DNA of 64,000 nt from positions 65,087 to 129,086 of the forward strand of contig DASVUH010000078.1 of the NCBI GenBank assembly GCA_036387135.1, in the 5' to 3' direction. The notes under the pieces are model-generated. The model did no database searches. It had not been told where the DNA came from and saw nothing but the letters and a program-made list of their open reading frames with translations. Every line of letters starts with the position of its first letter. Position 1 is the stretch's first letter. The translations under genes were made by a program, and so were the position numbers. Shown piece after piece: positions 35,031 through 44,396 of the stretch. This DNA comes from JALZCH01 sp036387135. GTDB taxonomy: Bacteria; Acidobacteriota; Blastocatellia; Pyrinomonadales; Pyrinomonadaceae.

Positions 35031-35648
35031 ATGAAAAGATTAAGTTTTTTAGCAGCGGCAATGGCAATTTTTGCTATCGCCGCCTTTGTTTTTTTCAATT
35101 ATATCAGCCCGAACCTTTTTAATAAACCCAGCCCGAACGAAGCTTTAGCCGTCGGCTCGACAGCGGAAAACTTTAAATTGGCTGACACGACGGGAGCTGA
35201 AAAATCATTAAACGATTTGAAAGGCAAAAACGGCGCGATTATCGTGTTCGTGTCGGCGCAGTGTCCGGTCGTCAAACAATATAACGAGCGGATTTCCGAG
35301 TTTGCCGCCGATTTCGCGGCGAAAGGCATCAATGTCATCGGTATTAATTCCAACCATACCGAATCGCTCGGATGGGTCAAATCGCACGCCGCCGAAAAAT
35401 ATAAATTTCCCGTTCTGATTGATAAAGGAAACGTTCTCGCCGATAAATTAGGAGCGAGCGTAACGCCCGAAGTCTACTATCTGAACGAGAAGAACGTCCT
35501 GGTTTATCACGGCGCGATTGACAACAGCCGCGGCGGTGACAGCATCACCGAGAATTATTTACGCGACGCGGTCGAAGCGAATTTAAGCGGAAAACCGGTT
35601 GCAAAAACAACCGCGAACGCTATCGGCTGTTCTATCAAGCGTGTATAG
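35031..35648 (+). CDS. Exported redoxin with a single active-site cysteine
   Basis: A 205-residue thioredoxin-fold protein with an N-terminal membrane anchor (about 5-25). The active-site segment is FVSAQCPVVKQY, where the second Cys of CxxC is Val, so it fits AhpC/TSA-like or resolving-partner chemistry. The protein ends NAIGCSIKRV, a conserved tail in this subfamily whose Cys may act as the second thiol. It is followed after 21 bases by a TlpA-type protein with an intact CxxC that could reduce it (inference). Confidence 0.85.
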   Translation: MKRLSFLAAAMAIFAIAAFVFFNYISPNLFNKPSPNEALAVGSTAENFKLADTTGAEKSLNDLKGKNGAIIVFVSAQCPVVKQYNERISEFAADFAAKGINVIGINSNHTESLGWVKSHAAEKYKFPVLIDKGNVLADKLGASVTPEVYYLNEKNVLVYHGAIDNSRGGDSITENYLRDAVEANLSGKPVAKTTANAIGCSIKRV

Positions 35649-35669
35649 GCAAAGAATTAAAAGCTGCAA

Positions 35670-36275
35670 ATGAATACGAAAAAAATCTACGGCGACGAGC
35701 GGAAGCAGAGAAACGATTTTCTTTTTCCCCGCTCGTCGTTTTTTTCTTTGGTAATTTCCGTTTTTTGTCTTTCCTTGTTTTTTTTATTCTCCTGTCAAAC
35801 TCAGACGCAAAAGTCGAATAAAGAAACTCCTGCCGCGAAGACTGAAACTGTTTCAAATTTGCCGAAAGTGACGCAAATTGATGCGGCGGGTTTGAAAAAT
35901 CTACTCAAACCGAATGGCAGACCATTGCTGATAAACTTCTGGGCGACATGGTGCACGCCGTGCGTCGAGGAATTTCCCGATTTGGTTAAAATCGGCGCGG
36001 ATTACAAAGGTAAAATCGATCTGATCACAGTATCTCTGGATGAATTGTCTGAAATTAACGGTGATGTTCCGATGTTTTTGGCGCAGATGAAATCCGAATC
36101 CCCTGCTTATCTACTAAAAACGCCGGACGAAGACGCGGCAATCGAACTCGTTTCGAAAGACTGGCAAGGCGCTTTGCCGTTTACGATTCTTTTTAACGCG
36201 CAGGGCGAAACGATTTATTCCAAACAGGGAAAGTTTGAGACAGATGTTTTGACGGCTGAAATCGAAAAATTTTAA
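35670..36275 (+). CDS. TlpA-type thiol-disulfide oxidoreductase lipoprotein
   Basis: A 201-residue protein. A hydrophobic segment (about 25-42) ends LFSC, a plausible lipobox. The thioredoxin-like domain has the canonical motif NFWATWCTPCVEEFP and a cis-Pro region GALPFTILF. It is a periplasmic membrane-tethered reductant for cytochrome c or other thiols in this family. It forms a two-gene operon with the redoxin at 35031 and is followed by an intrinsic terminator at 36320. Confidence 0.9.
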   Translation: MNTKKIYGDERKQRNDFLFPRSSFFSLVISVFCLSLFFLFSCQTQTQKSNKETPAAKTETVSNLPKVTQIDAAGLKNLLKPNGRPLLINFWATWCTPCVEEFPDLVKIGADYKGKIDLITVSLDELSEINGDVPMFLAQMKSESPAYLLKTPDEDAAIELVSKDWQGALPFTILFNAQGETIYSKQGKFETDVLTAEIEKF

Positions 36276-36319
36276 CCGTTCAAAGCCAGATCGCCAATCT
36301 TCAAAACTATCAACAACTT

Positions 36320-36350
36320 AAAGGCATTTTGAAAGTGCCTTTTTTGTTTT
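36320..36350 (+). terminator. Intrinsic terminator
   Basis: Stem AAAGGCA/TGCCTTT with a nine-base loop, followed by a T-rich run. It closes the two-gene redoxin operon. Confidence 0.85.
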
Positions 36351-36549
36351 ACCCACGCCTTTACTTAATACCTTGAAGTGCATACTTTGAACAGGAACGG
36401 ATAAAAGACGCACTGATTTGTGCCGTATCTAAACTTTTTATTGCGCTTAGGCTTTTAAATAATAACCTTGATAAAACATAAGAGGTTAAACCAAATTGTT
36501 AATGAAGATTAACCCCATTCTATTTCTCTATTAAACAGATCAATAATTC

Positions 36550-36578
36550 TTGACAAAAAAAAGCTTGTGACGTATCTT
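36550..36578 (+). promoter_or_regulatory. Sigma-70-type promoter of the large pectinase gene
   Basis: TTGACA (36550-36555), a 17-base spacer, then TATCTT (36573-36578). The predicted start of transcription falls on the left arm of the palindrome at 36585, leaving a leader of about 155 bases before the ATG at 36743. Confidence 0.75.
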
Positions 36579-36584
36579 AATGTA

Positions 36585-36601
36585 AATTGGTTTTACCAAT
36601 T
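36585..36601. promoter_or_regulatory. Candidate GntR-family (UxuR/ExuR-like) operator
   Basis: AATTGGT-TTT-ACCAATT is a 17-base palindrome placed at the predicted transcription start. Enterobacterial UxuR and ExuR, GntR-family hexuronate repressors, bind AATTGGTATACCAATT-type sites. A second copy precedes the receptor gene (49254) and a GntR/FCD regulator is encoded at 61297. The position predicts repression. Confidence 0.7.
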
Positions 36602-36742
36602 ACAGGGTTGGTGGTTTAGTGGTCAGTCAGGTTGCGGCGCGAGACTCCTCGATAATACCCTTGCCATAGTAACTAAAACTGATTTCCCGCTGAGCGAAAA
36701 CTCATCCGATCTGAAATTTATCTGAAAACTAAATATCAAATT

Positions 36743-39700
36743 ATGAAAACATTAAAGCCGTTGCTGTTAGTTCTGATTGTGTTTGCACTCATGTTCGCAG
36801 TTGCTAAGCCGTTTTTGGTAGAAGCCGCTACACAAATTGACGACACTTTTGTTGACGGAAATAGTCAGAATCAAGACCTCGCAAATAATTCTCTGCGAGT
36901 ATTTAAAGGTCGCTCTGGAACGATTCGAACTGACGCTCCTGCCCCTGCCGCGCCGTCAGTGACCTTCAACACCGCCAACTCAGGCGGCGCTGAAGGTTTT
37001 TGGGCGTTTTTTACAGACGCGGGTTCGCCGGTTACACTCGGCGTCGGCGACAGTCTTTCGGTTTCAAATACGTTTTCGCTAACTGGTTTTAATAATATTT
37101 CAGATATTCGGTTTGGAGTTTTAGACTCGAAAGGCACACGAAATACCGGGGATTTGGCAGGAGGTATGAGCGAGAACTCGTTTAGCGGCGATATAGGTTA
37201 TGCACTGCAATATAATACAGGTGGAACTAACAGCAATGCATTCACAATGTGGCGACGAAATATTCTTACCGCTACTAACGTATTTAGCGCCGGCGGTGAT
37301 TTTACGGCAATATCCGGAGCGTCACCTTCTCCCGCAAGACAAAATTTAGTCAGTGATACCGTTTACACGCTGACATACAGAATTGAAAGATTAAGCGCGA
37401 CAAACACGAGGCTTTCGGTATCGGTTACCGACGGCGCGTCATACAATCTGAATTATTCAGTGATTGAAGCGAGCCAAACGCCCGGCACGACTTTTGATTA
37501 TTTCGCATTTCGTGTTCCAGCCAGCTATGCTCAGGCAATCAAGTTTACGAGACTGAAAATTGATTATTCGCCGGCAGCGCCAATTATCAACAGCCAGCCA
37601 GGTCCGACAAATCAAACTGTTCCGGTCGGCAGCAATGTCACAATGTCAGTGGGAGCAACCGGTAACGATTTGTCTTACCAATGGCGAAAAAATGATAATC
37701 CGATAACCGCTAATGCTTCAGCCGCGACGCCGACTCTCCAACTGACAAATCTGCAAACGGGAGATTCAGGAGCTTACGACGTTGTTGTTAGGAATCCGGG
37801 CGGAAGCGTATCGAGCAACAGAGTTTTATTAACCGTTACGGACGGTTCGGTCGAACCTGCGCCAATTATTACTCAACAGCCACAAAACACTGTCGCAACT
37901 GTGAATTCGCCCGCTTCTTTATCGGTGACGGCAAATGGTAACGGATTGTTTTATCAGTGGTTTAAAAATGGGGCGCTGATTAGCGGAGCGACAAGCTCGA
38001 CGCTGAATTTTGCGAGCGCGCAAATCTCAGACGACGCCGATTACACCGTAACGGTGAGCAACGGAGGCGGCAGCGCGACAAGCAATCCGGCTCGCTTGAA
38101 TGTCGTTTCAACAATGGGAGTTGCGGCTGTCGAGCCTTTAAACAGCAGCGCAAATATTTGCACGGACACTCCGCTTCGATTGACTTTTAATCAAACGCCG
38201 TTAGTCGGTAATTTTGGAAAAATCCGCATTTTTAAAGCCGACGGCGCTTTGGTTGATACGATTGATATGGCTTCCGCCGCGCAAAGTAAAAACATCGGCG
38301 GCAACAATTTCAATTACTACCCGATTCTGATAAACGGCAACACGGCTTCGATTTATCCGCACGCGCATCTTGCTTACAACACAACTTATTACATCACAAT
38401 CGAGCCGGGCGTCCTCAAAGATGCCGCAGGCGCGCCGTTTGCAGGATTTACGAATCCTAACACTTTGCGTTTTACGACCAAAGCGACTGCGCCCGCGACA
38501 AACTCGAATGTTTTGACGGTCGCGGCGAACGGTAGCGGCGATTTTTGCACTGTGCAGGGCGCGGTTGATTTTGTTCCCGCAAACAACGCACAGAGAGTTA
38601 TCATTGACGTTCGCAACGGTACTCACACGGGCATCGTTTACATTCCTTCAAACAAACCGTTTATTACCGTTCGCGGAGAAAGCCGCAACGGAGCGGTGCT
38701 TCAATATCCCAATAACAATAACCTTAATCCGAGCACCGTCGGACGCGCGATGTTTGGCGTCGAAGCTGCCGATTTCAATCTCGAAAATATCACTCTTCAT
38801 AACACGACGCCGCAAGGCGGCTCGCAAGCCGAAGCGCTCCGTACAAACGGCGCGCGCGCTTCGCTAATTCGCGTCAATCTAAAAAGTTTTCAAGATACTT
38901 TGCTCACACAAAAATCTGCTTTCATCACCGACAGCTACATCGAAGGCGACGTTGATTTTATGTGGGGCAACGGCGCAACTTATTTCAAAAATACCGAGCT
39001 GAAAATGCTCCGCGAAAATCTCGGTTATTACACGCAGATTCGCAACAATTCTTTGACCAGCGGCAACGTTTACGTCAATTGCCGTTTGACCAAAGGCGAA
39101 GGCGTGACAAACGGCAGTTATCTGTCGCGTATTGACCCGGATCAATTCCCCTATAGTCAGGTCGTCTTTATTGATACGGCGATGGACTCGCACATCCGCC
39201 CAGACGCCTGGCGATTCGACGATAACGACCGGAATGGATTCTCGAACCCGCTCACGCAGGCTGGCTATCCGAACATTAGATTCTGGGAATACAACACCAG
39301 AGATTTAAACAATGTGCCGACCGATGTCAGCCAGAGGCATCCGATTTCGCGCCAAATCACTGCGGCGGAAGCCGATTTCTGGCGCAATCCGGCTAACGTC
39401 ATCGGCTATACGCCTCAGGAGAAATTAACGGCTCTGGTCGCGCTCTCGAATTTGACGCACAACTTTGACGGCTCGCCTAAAGCCGCCACAGCGACAACAA
39501 ATCCGACCGGGTTGAATGTTTCGCTTACTTATAACGGTTCGTCAACACCGCCGGTTAACGCCGGAACATACACGGTGGTGGCGACTGTACAAGATGCAAA
39601 TTATCAAGGGATTTCGAGCGGAACGTTGGTTATCAATCCCGCTCCGGCGGCGGCAATCTCGCTCGGTAATTTAAACCACGTTTACAACGGATCGCCGAAA

Positions 39701-42466
39701 GAAGCCACCGCAATTACTACGCCGCAGGGATTAAGCGTAAATTTAACATACGACGGTTCATCTACACCGCCGATTAATCCGGGCAGCTATGTGGTCGAGG
39801 CGACAATCAGCGACTCGAATTACACAGGGCGCGCAACCGGAAAATTAAATATTTTTCCGAATCGCCCGCTCGCGTTTCCGGGCGCAGAAGGATACGGCGC
39901 GTTCGCTCAAGGCGGGCGCGGCGGCGATGTTTATCACGTTACAAATCTCAATGACACCGGTGCGGGCAGCCTGCGCGAAGGAATCCGCACCGCTCCGGCA
40001 ACCGGGCGAACAATTGTTTTCGACGTTTCCGGCACGATTTATCTGCAATCGCGTTTGACTATCAATAAGCCTTACATAACGCTTGCCGGACAAACCGCTC
40101 CGGGCGACGGCATCACGGTTGCAGGAGAAAGCACGGTCATCACGAATGCTCACAATATCATTGTTCGATATATGCGTTTTCGTCCCGGCGATTTGCGCTG
40201 CGCGAACGGTTTTGAAGGCGACTCGCTCTGGGTTGATAGATCGTCGGATGTAATTATTGACCACGTTTCGACTTCGTGGAGCGTTGACGAATCGCTGTCA
40301 GTGACCGACTCAAATCGCGTTACCGTACAGTGGTCTTTAATTACGGAAAGTTTAAAGCTCGCCTGTCACGATAAAGGCACGCACGGTTACGGCTCGCTTC
40401 TTCGTTACGGTAATGGTTCGCTGACGTTCCATCATAATTTGTATGCTCATCACCTCAACCGCAGCCCGCGCATCGGCGACAACTTGAGCGTTGATTTCGC
40501 CAACAACGTGGCTTATGACTGGACGAGCAATGCCGGTTACAGCGGAGAGGCGAGCGAAGGCACACCCAATATCAACTACATCAATAATTATTTTATTGCC
40601 GGTCCGTCAACGCCTTCTGGAAACGCCCGCAACCGCGCTTTTTCGGGCGGCAGCGCGAACACGCTAATCTATTCGGCAGGCAATTTGATTGACAGCAATA
40701 TCAACGGCACGCGCGATGGCGCGAACACCGGCTGGGCGATGATTATGGGCGCTTACACCAAACAAACGACGCCATTCGATTTTCCGGCAGTTTCATTGGA
40801 TGACGCGCAAACCGCGTACAATCGCGTACTTGAAAAAGCCGGCAGCTCGATTGCTCGCGACTCTGTTGACACGCGAGTTTTAAATCAAGCCGCCACGGAC
40901 ACGGGAACTCAGATCAATTCGCAAAATGAAGTCGGCGGTTTCCCGACTCTCAATTCACTGCCCGCTCAGCTCGATTCCGACCAAGACGGGATGCCGAACA
41001 ATTGGGAAATATCTCGCAATCTAAATCCCTTTGATTCCGCCGACGGACGCATCATTGCTGCGAATGGCTATTCAAATCTCGAAAATTATTTGAACAGCGT
41101 GACGGCAAGCCCCGTAAATGCCGCACCCGCAGCAAACGCCGATTCGGCAGTTACGGATGAAGATAATGCCGTGACGATTGACGCGATTGCCAACGACACG
41201 GACGAGAACGGCGATATTTTAACGCTCTCGGCAGTCGGCAACGCAGCGCAGGGAAGCGTTGAAATTGTCGGCAACGTGGCGGTTTACACTCCTTCTTCTA
41301 ATTTTAACGGCACGGATTCGTTTACTTATACCGTCAGCGATGGCGTGACGAGCGCAACCGGAACAATCACTGTAACCGTCAATTCGGTCAACGATGCTCC
41401 TACGCTTAACAATGTGCCCGCTTCGGCTATGACTAACGAGTTAAGTCCGTTTACGTTTACGGCGGCTGCCGGCGACGCGGACAGCTCAACACTCGCTTTC
41501 TCGCTGATCAACCAGCCTGACGGGGCTTTCATTAATTCTTCGACAGGACAATTTAGCTGGACTCCAACCGAGGCTCAGGGGGGAACGGGGCAGCCTTACA
41601 GCTTTTTAGTTGTTGTCTCTGACGGAGAAAAAACAATGAGTTCAAACATAGCGCTTAGTGTTCAGGAGGTAAATCAAAAGCCTGTTCTGGCAAGAATAGG
41701 AGATCAGACGGTTTATCTCGGCAAAACATTGACTTTTACTGCGGTTGGTTCGGATGTTGATATTCCAACGCAAACGCTGTCTTATAGTTTGAGCGGAGCG
41801 GTTCCCGACGGAGCTTCAATTAACGCTGCAACAGGCGTTTTCAATTGGACTCCCACAGCCGATCAGGTGGGAAAAACCTACACGTTTGATGTTACTGTTA
41901 CGGATAGCCTGAATGGTTCCGCGACTGAAACCATCAATATAGCCGCACCGGCTGCGCAGGTAACGCCTGAAAATCCTGTGGCTCAGCTCGGCTCGACGAC
42001 TATTACCTTTACGAATATCACCGAAGCGGGCGTGACGGTTGTCGAGCCAATCAACCCGGCTACAATTTCGGAATCTCTTCCGGGCAGCTATCAGATATTC
42101 GGCGGCAACATAGCTTATGAGATTTACACGACAGCCAGCTTCTCCGGTGATATTACGATTGCTTTCAAAGTGCCCGGCAGCATAAGCGAAGCTGATTTCA
42201 GGGCGCTTCGCGTTATGCACGGCGAAGACGGACAATTAGTGGACAGAACCGTTCTTCCTCCGAACTCGCCTGCGCCGAATTTCGCCACAAAAACGATTTA
42301 CGGGCGCGTCAGCTCGCTCGGCACGTTTGTTCTCGCTAAAGTTCTTTATCCAACAAATATAGAGCAATGTAAAAATGGAGGATACCTTTCATTTAGCAAC
42401 CCGTCATTTAGGAATCAGGGCGAATGCGTCAGCTACGTTCAAAGCCATTCGCCTGTTAATCGCTAA
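36743..42466 (+). CDS. Secreted multidomain pectinesterase-pectate lyase
   Basis: A 1907-residue extracellular protein. In order: signal peptide (about 1-28); a beta-sandwich region (about 30-275); two Ig-like domains (about 280-455); an SbsA-type Ig domain (about 460-580); a CE8 pectin methylesterase (about 588-890) with Q717-D718 and D738 in DFMWG; two MBG-type repeats (about 900-1038); a PL1-type pectate lyase (about 1043-1440, opening FPGAEGYGAFAQGGRGG, with RSPRIG in the catalytic region); a DSDQDGMPNNWE calcium-type motif; cadherin-like and putative Ig domains (about 1455-1750); and a C-terminal module ending ...CKNGG...GECVSYV. De-esterification and lyase cleavage on one chain would let it process methylated pectin processively. 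The CE8 GRPWR motif is replaced by SRIDP. Confidence 0.9.
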   Translation: MKTLKPLLLVLIVFALMFAVAKPFLVEAATQIDDTFVDGNSQNQDLANNSLRVFKGRSGTIRTDAPAPAAPSVTFNTANSGGAEGFWAFFTDAGSPVTLGVGDSLSVSNTFSLTGFNNISDIRFGVLDSKGTRNTGDLAGGMSENSFSGDIGYALQYNTGGTNSNAFTMWRRNILTATNVFSAGGDFTAISGASPSPARQNLVSDTVYTLTYRIERLSATNTRLSVSVTDGASYNLNYSVIEASQTPGTTFDYFAFRVPASYAQAIKFTRLKIDYSPAAPIINSQPGPTNQTVPVGSNVTMSVGATGNDLSYQWRKNDNPITANASAATPTLQLTNLQTGDSGAYDVVVRNPGGSVSSNRVLLTVTDGSVEPAPIITQQPQNTVATVNSPASLSVTANGNGLFYQWFKNGALISGATSSTLNFASAQISDDADYTVTVSNGGGSATSNPARLNVVSTMGVAAVEPLNSSANICTDTPLRLTFNQTPLVGNFGKIRIFKADGALVDTIDMASAAQSKNIGGNNFNYYPILINGNTASIYPHAHLAYNTTYYITIEPGVLKDAAGAPFAGFTNPNTLRFTTKATAPATNSNVLTVAANGSGDFCTVQGAVDFVPANNAQRVIIDVRNGTHTGIVYIPSNKPFITVRGESRNGAVLQYPNNNNLNPSTVGRAMFGVEAADFNLENITLHNTTPQGGSQAEALRTNGARASLIRVNLKSFQDTLLTQKSAFITDSYIEGDVDFMWGNGATYFKNTELKMLRENLGYYTQIRNNSLTSGNVYVNCRLTKGEGVTNGSYLSRIDPDQFPYSQVVFIDTAMDSHIRPDAWRFDDNDRNGFSNPLTQAGYPNIRFWEYNTRDLNNVPTDVSQRHPISRQITAAEADFWRNPANVIGYTPQEKLTALVALSNLTHNFDGSPKAATATTNPTGLNVSLTYNGSSTPPVNAGTYTVVATVQDANYQGISSGTLVINPAPAAAISLGNLNHVYNGSPKEATAITTPQGLSVNLTYDGSSTPPINPGSYVVEATISDSNYTGRATGKLNIFPNRPLAFPGAEGYGAFAQGGRGGDVYHVTNLNDTGAGSLREGIRTAPATGRTIVFDVSGTIYLQSRLTINKPYITLAGQTAPGDGITVAGESTVITNAHNIIVRYMRFRPGDLRCANGFEGDSLWVDRSSDVIIDHVSTSWSVDESLSVTDSNRVTVQWSLITESLKLACHDKGTHGYGSLLRYGNGSLTFHHNLYAHHLNRSPRIGDNLSVDFANNVAYDWTSNAGYSGEASEGTPNINYINNYFIAGPSTPSGNARNRAFSGGSANTLIYSAGNLIDSNINGTRDGANTGWAMIMGAYTKQTTPFDFPAVSLDDAQTAYNRVLEKAGSSIARDSVDTRVLNQAATDTGTQINSQNEVGGFPTLNSLPAQLDSDQDGMPNNWEISRNLNPFDSADGRIIAANGYSNLENYLNSVTASPVNAAPAANADSAVTDEDNAVTIDAIANDTDENGDILTLSAVGNAAQGSVEIVGNVAVYTPSSNFNGTDSFTYTVSDGVTSATGTITVTVNSVNDAPTLNNVPASAMTNELSPFTFTAAAGDADSSTLAFSLINQPDGAFINSSTGQFSWTPTEAQGGTGQPYSFLVVVSDGEKTMSSNIALSVQEVNQKPVLARIGDQTVYLGKTLTFTAVGSDVDIPTQTLSYSLSGAVPDGASINAATGVFNWTPTADQVGKTYTFDVTVTDSLNGSATETINIAAPAAQVTPENPVAQLGSTTITFTNITEAGVTVVEPINPATISESLPGSYQIFGGNIAYEIYTTASFSGDITIAFKVPGSISEADFRALRVMHGEDGQLVDRTVLPPNSPAPNFATKTIYGRVSSLGTFVLAKVLYPTNIEQCKNGGYLSFSNPSFRNQGECVSYVQSHSPVNR

Positions 42467-42530
42467 AATGGCAGACAGTTGCCGAGTTGAAATACGCGGG
42501 TGAACCGAACAATTAAAATCAATGCAGCTA

Positions 42531-42561
42531 TTGGAGTGCGGACTAAATATCCGCGCTCCAA
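42531..42561. repeat. Hairpin between pectinase and GH43 genes
   Basis: TTGGAGTGCGGA / TCCGCGCTCCAA (12-bp stem with one G-T pair) around a seven-base loop. No T-run follows. It may be a terminator or a processing/stability element for the upstream transcript. Confidence 0.6.
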
Positions 42562-42606
42562 AGTTGCATTCTTAATTGCTATTTAAATTAGACTTGCAAG
42601 AGTTTT

Positions 42607-44259
42607 ATGCAAAGCAAAATTTTCATTCTGCAACCCTGTGTCGTTGCATTGATACTTGCAATCTTTTCAATTAATGCAGCGGCTCAAATTGTTTCGAGTA
42701 CGGAGAGCAATCCTGTTTCCAGAGTTTGGGTAGCGGATAACGGGGACGGAACTTACAAAAACCCGATTCTTCACGCGGATTATTCAGACCCGGACGCCGT
42801 TCGCGTCGGCGATGATTTTTATATGACTGCTTCGAGCTTTAACGCCTCGCCCGGTTTGCCGATTCTGCATTCCAAAGATTTGGTCAATTGGAAGCTCGTC
42901 AATTACGTTTTCGCCAAACAGCCGCCCTTTGATGTTTTCGATAAAACGCAGCACGGCGGCGGAGTTTGGGCACCTTCGATTCGCTATCACAACGGCGAGT
43001 TTTACATTTTTTATCCCGACCCGGATTTCGGTATTTATATGACCAAAACGAAAAATCCGGCGGGCGAATGGTCTGAGCCTTTGTTGATAAAAGAGGCAAA
43101 AGGCTGGATTGATCCTGCTCCGCTTTGGGACACGGACGGAAACGCTTATCTTGTTTTGGCTTTTGCCGGAAGCCGTGCAGGTGTTAAAAGCGTTCTGGTG
43201 GTCAGCCGGATGAGCCGTGACGGAACAACGCTTTTAAGCGATCCGGTGATGGTTTTTGACGGTCATGAGAAGCATCCGACTGTAGAAGGTCCGAAATTCT
43301 ATAAACGTAACGGTTATTATTACATTTTCGCTCCGGCAGGCGGCGTTTCGACAGGCTGGCAGTTAATTTTGCGCTCAAAAAACATCTTTGGACCTTACGA
43401 AGAAAAAATCTCTCTGGCGCAGGGAAAGACCCCGATTAACGGACCGCACCAGGGAGCTTGGGTGACGACGCAAACGGGCGAAGACTGGTTTCTGCATTTT
43501 CAGGATAAAGGCGCTTATGGGCGAATTGTTCATCTTCAGCCGATGAAATGGGTTAATGATTTTCCCGTGATGGGCGTTGATACTGACGGCGATGGAACGG
43601 GCGAGCCGGTTTTAAAGTATAAAAAACCCAATGTCGGGAAAATTCATCCGATTGCGACTCCGCCCGAATCGGACGAATTCAACTCGCAGCAGCTCGGTTT
43701 GCAATGGCAATGGCACGCCAACCCGCAGCCGACATGGGCTTTTTTGTTTCCGCACAAAGGCGTTTTGCAAATGTATTCGGTTCAACAGCCTGAAAATTTC
43801 AAAAATCTCTGGGATGCGCCAAATCTTTTGCTGCAAAAGTTTCCGGCGGATAAGTTCACCGCGACCGTAAAAGTCACGCTCACGCCCCGTTTTGAAGGCG
43901 AAAAATTCGGGCTTCTTGTGATGGGTTTGGATTACGCGCATCTTTCCATAACCAATAGACAAGGAAAATTATTCGTTTCGCAGGCAGTCGCAAACAACGC
44001 CGACAAAGGCGCGAAAGAAACTGAAACAGCACCTATTGAATTAAAAGAAAAAACTTTTTATTTGCGTGTAAAAGTTGAAAATGATGCAATATGTCAGTTC
44101 AGCTACAGCACGGATGGAAAAACTTTTACGCGCGTCGGAACAGCTTTCAAAGCCAGAGAAGGGAAGTGGATCGGCGCAAAAATGGGTTTGTTTTTTATCA
44201 GAAAGGGCAAATTTAACGATGCCGGTTCTGCTGAAATTGATTGGTTTCGCGTTGAATAA
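42607..44259 (+). CDS. Secreted glycoside hydrolase family 43 (xylosidase/arabinofuranosidase type)
   Basis: A 550-residue protein with a signal peptide ending AAAQ. The five-blade propeller (about 40-330) begins NPILHADYSDPDAVRVGDDFYM, including the catalytic base Asp, and continues with DPAPLWD and EGPKFYKRNGYYYIF, where the glutamate of VEGPK is the likely acid. A C-terminal concanavalin-like domain (about 355-550, PESDEFNSQQLGLQWQWHANP) is the one that usually accompanies beta-xylosidase-type GH43s. In a pectin locus the substrate is likely to be arabinan or xylogalacturonan side chains (inference). It lies 140 bases after the pectinase gene, possibly in the same transcript. Confidence 0.92.
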   Translation: MQSKIFILQPCVVALILAIFSINAAAQIVSSTESNPVSRVWVADNGDGTYKNPILHADYSDPDAVRVGDDFYMTASSFNASPGLPILHSKDLVNWKLVNYVFAKQPPFDVFDKTQHGGGVWAPSIRYHNGEFYIFYPDPDFGIYMTKTKNPAGEWSEPLLIKEAKGWIDPAPLWDTDGNAYLVLAFAGSRAGVKSVLVVSRMSRDGTTLLSDPVMVFDGHEKHPTVEGPKFYKRNGYYYIFAPAGGVSTGWQLILRSKNIFGPYEEKISLAQGKTPINGPHQGAWVTTQTGEDWFLHFQDKGAYGRIVHLQPMKWVNDFPVMGVDTDGDGTGEPVLKYKKPNVGKIHPIATPPESDEFNSQQLGLQWQWHANPQPTWAFLFPHKGVLQMYSVQQPENFKNLWDAPNLLLQKFPADKFTATVKVTLTPRFEGEKFGLLVMGLDYAHLSITNRQGKLFVSQAVANNADKGAKETETAPIELKEKTFYLRVKVENDAICQFSYSTDGKTFTRVGTAFKAREGKWIGAKMGLFFIRKGKFNDAGSAEIDWFRVE

Positions 44260-44396
44260 AGCAGCAGGAAACATAAGAGAAAGCACTTAAAAGAGTTACA
44301 ATCGAGCCTGCGAAAAGAGGGCGAAGCATAAATTCGCCGCAGGCAAACCCGAAAATTCCGAGTGAATGATCGTTTTACGAAAGTTAAAGGCTAAAA

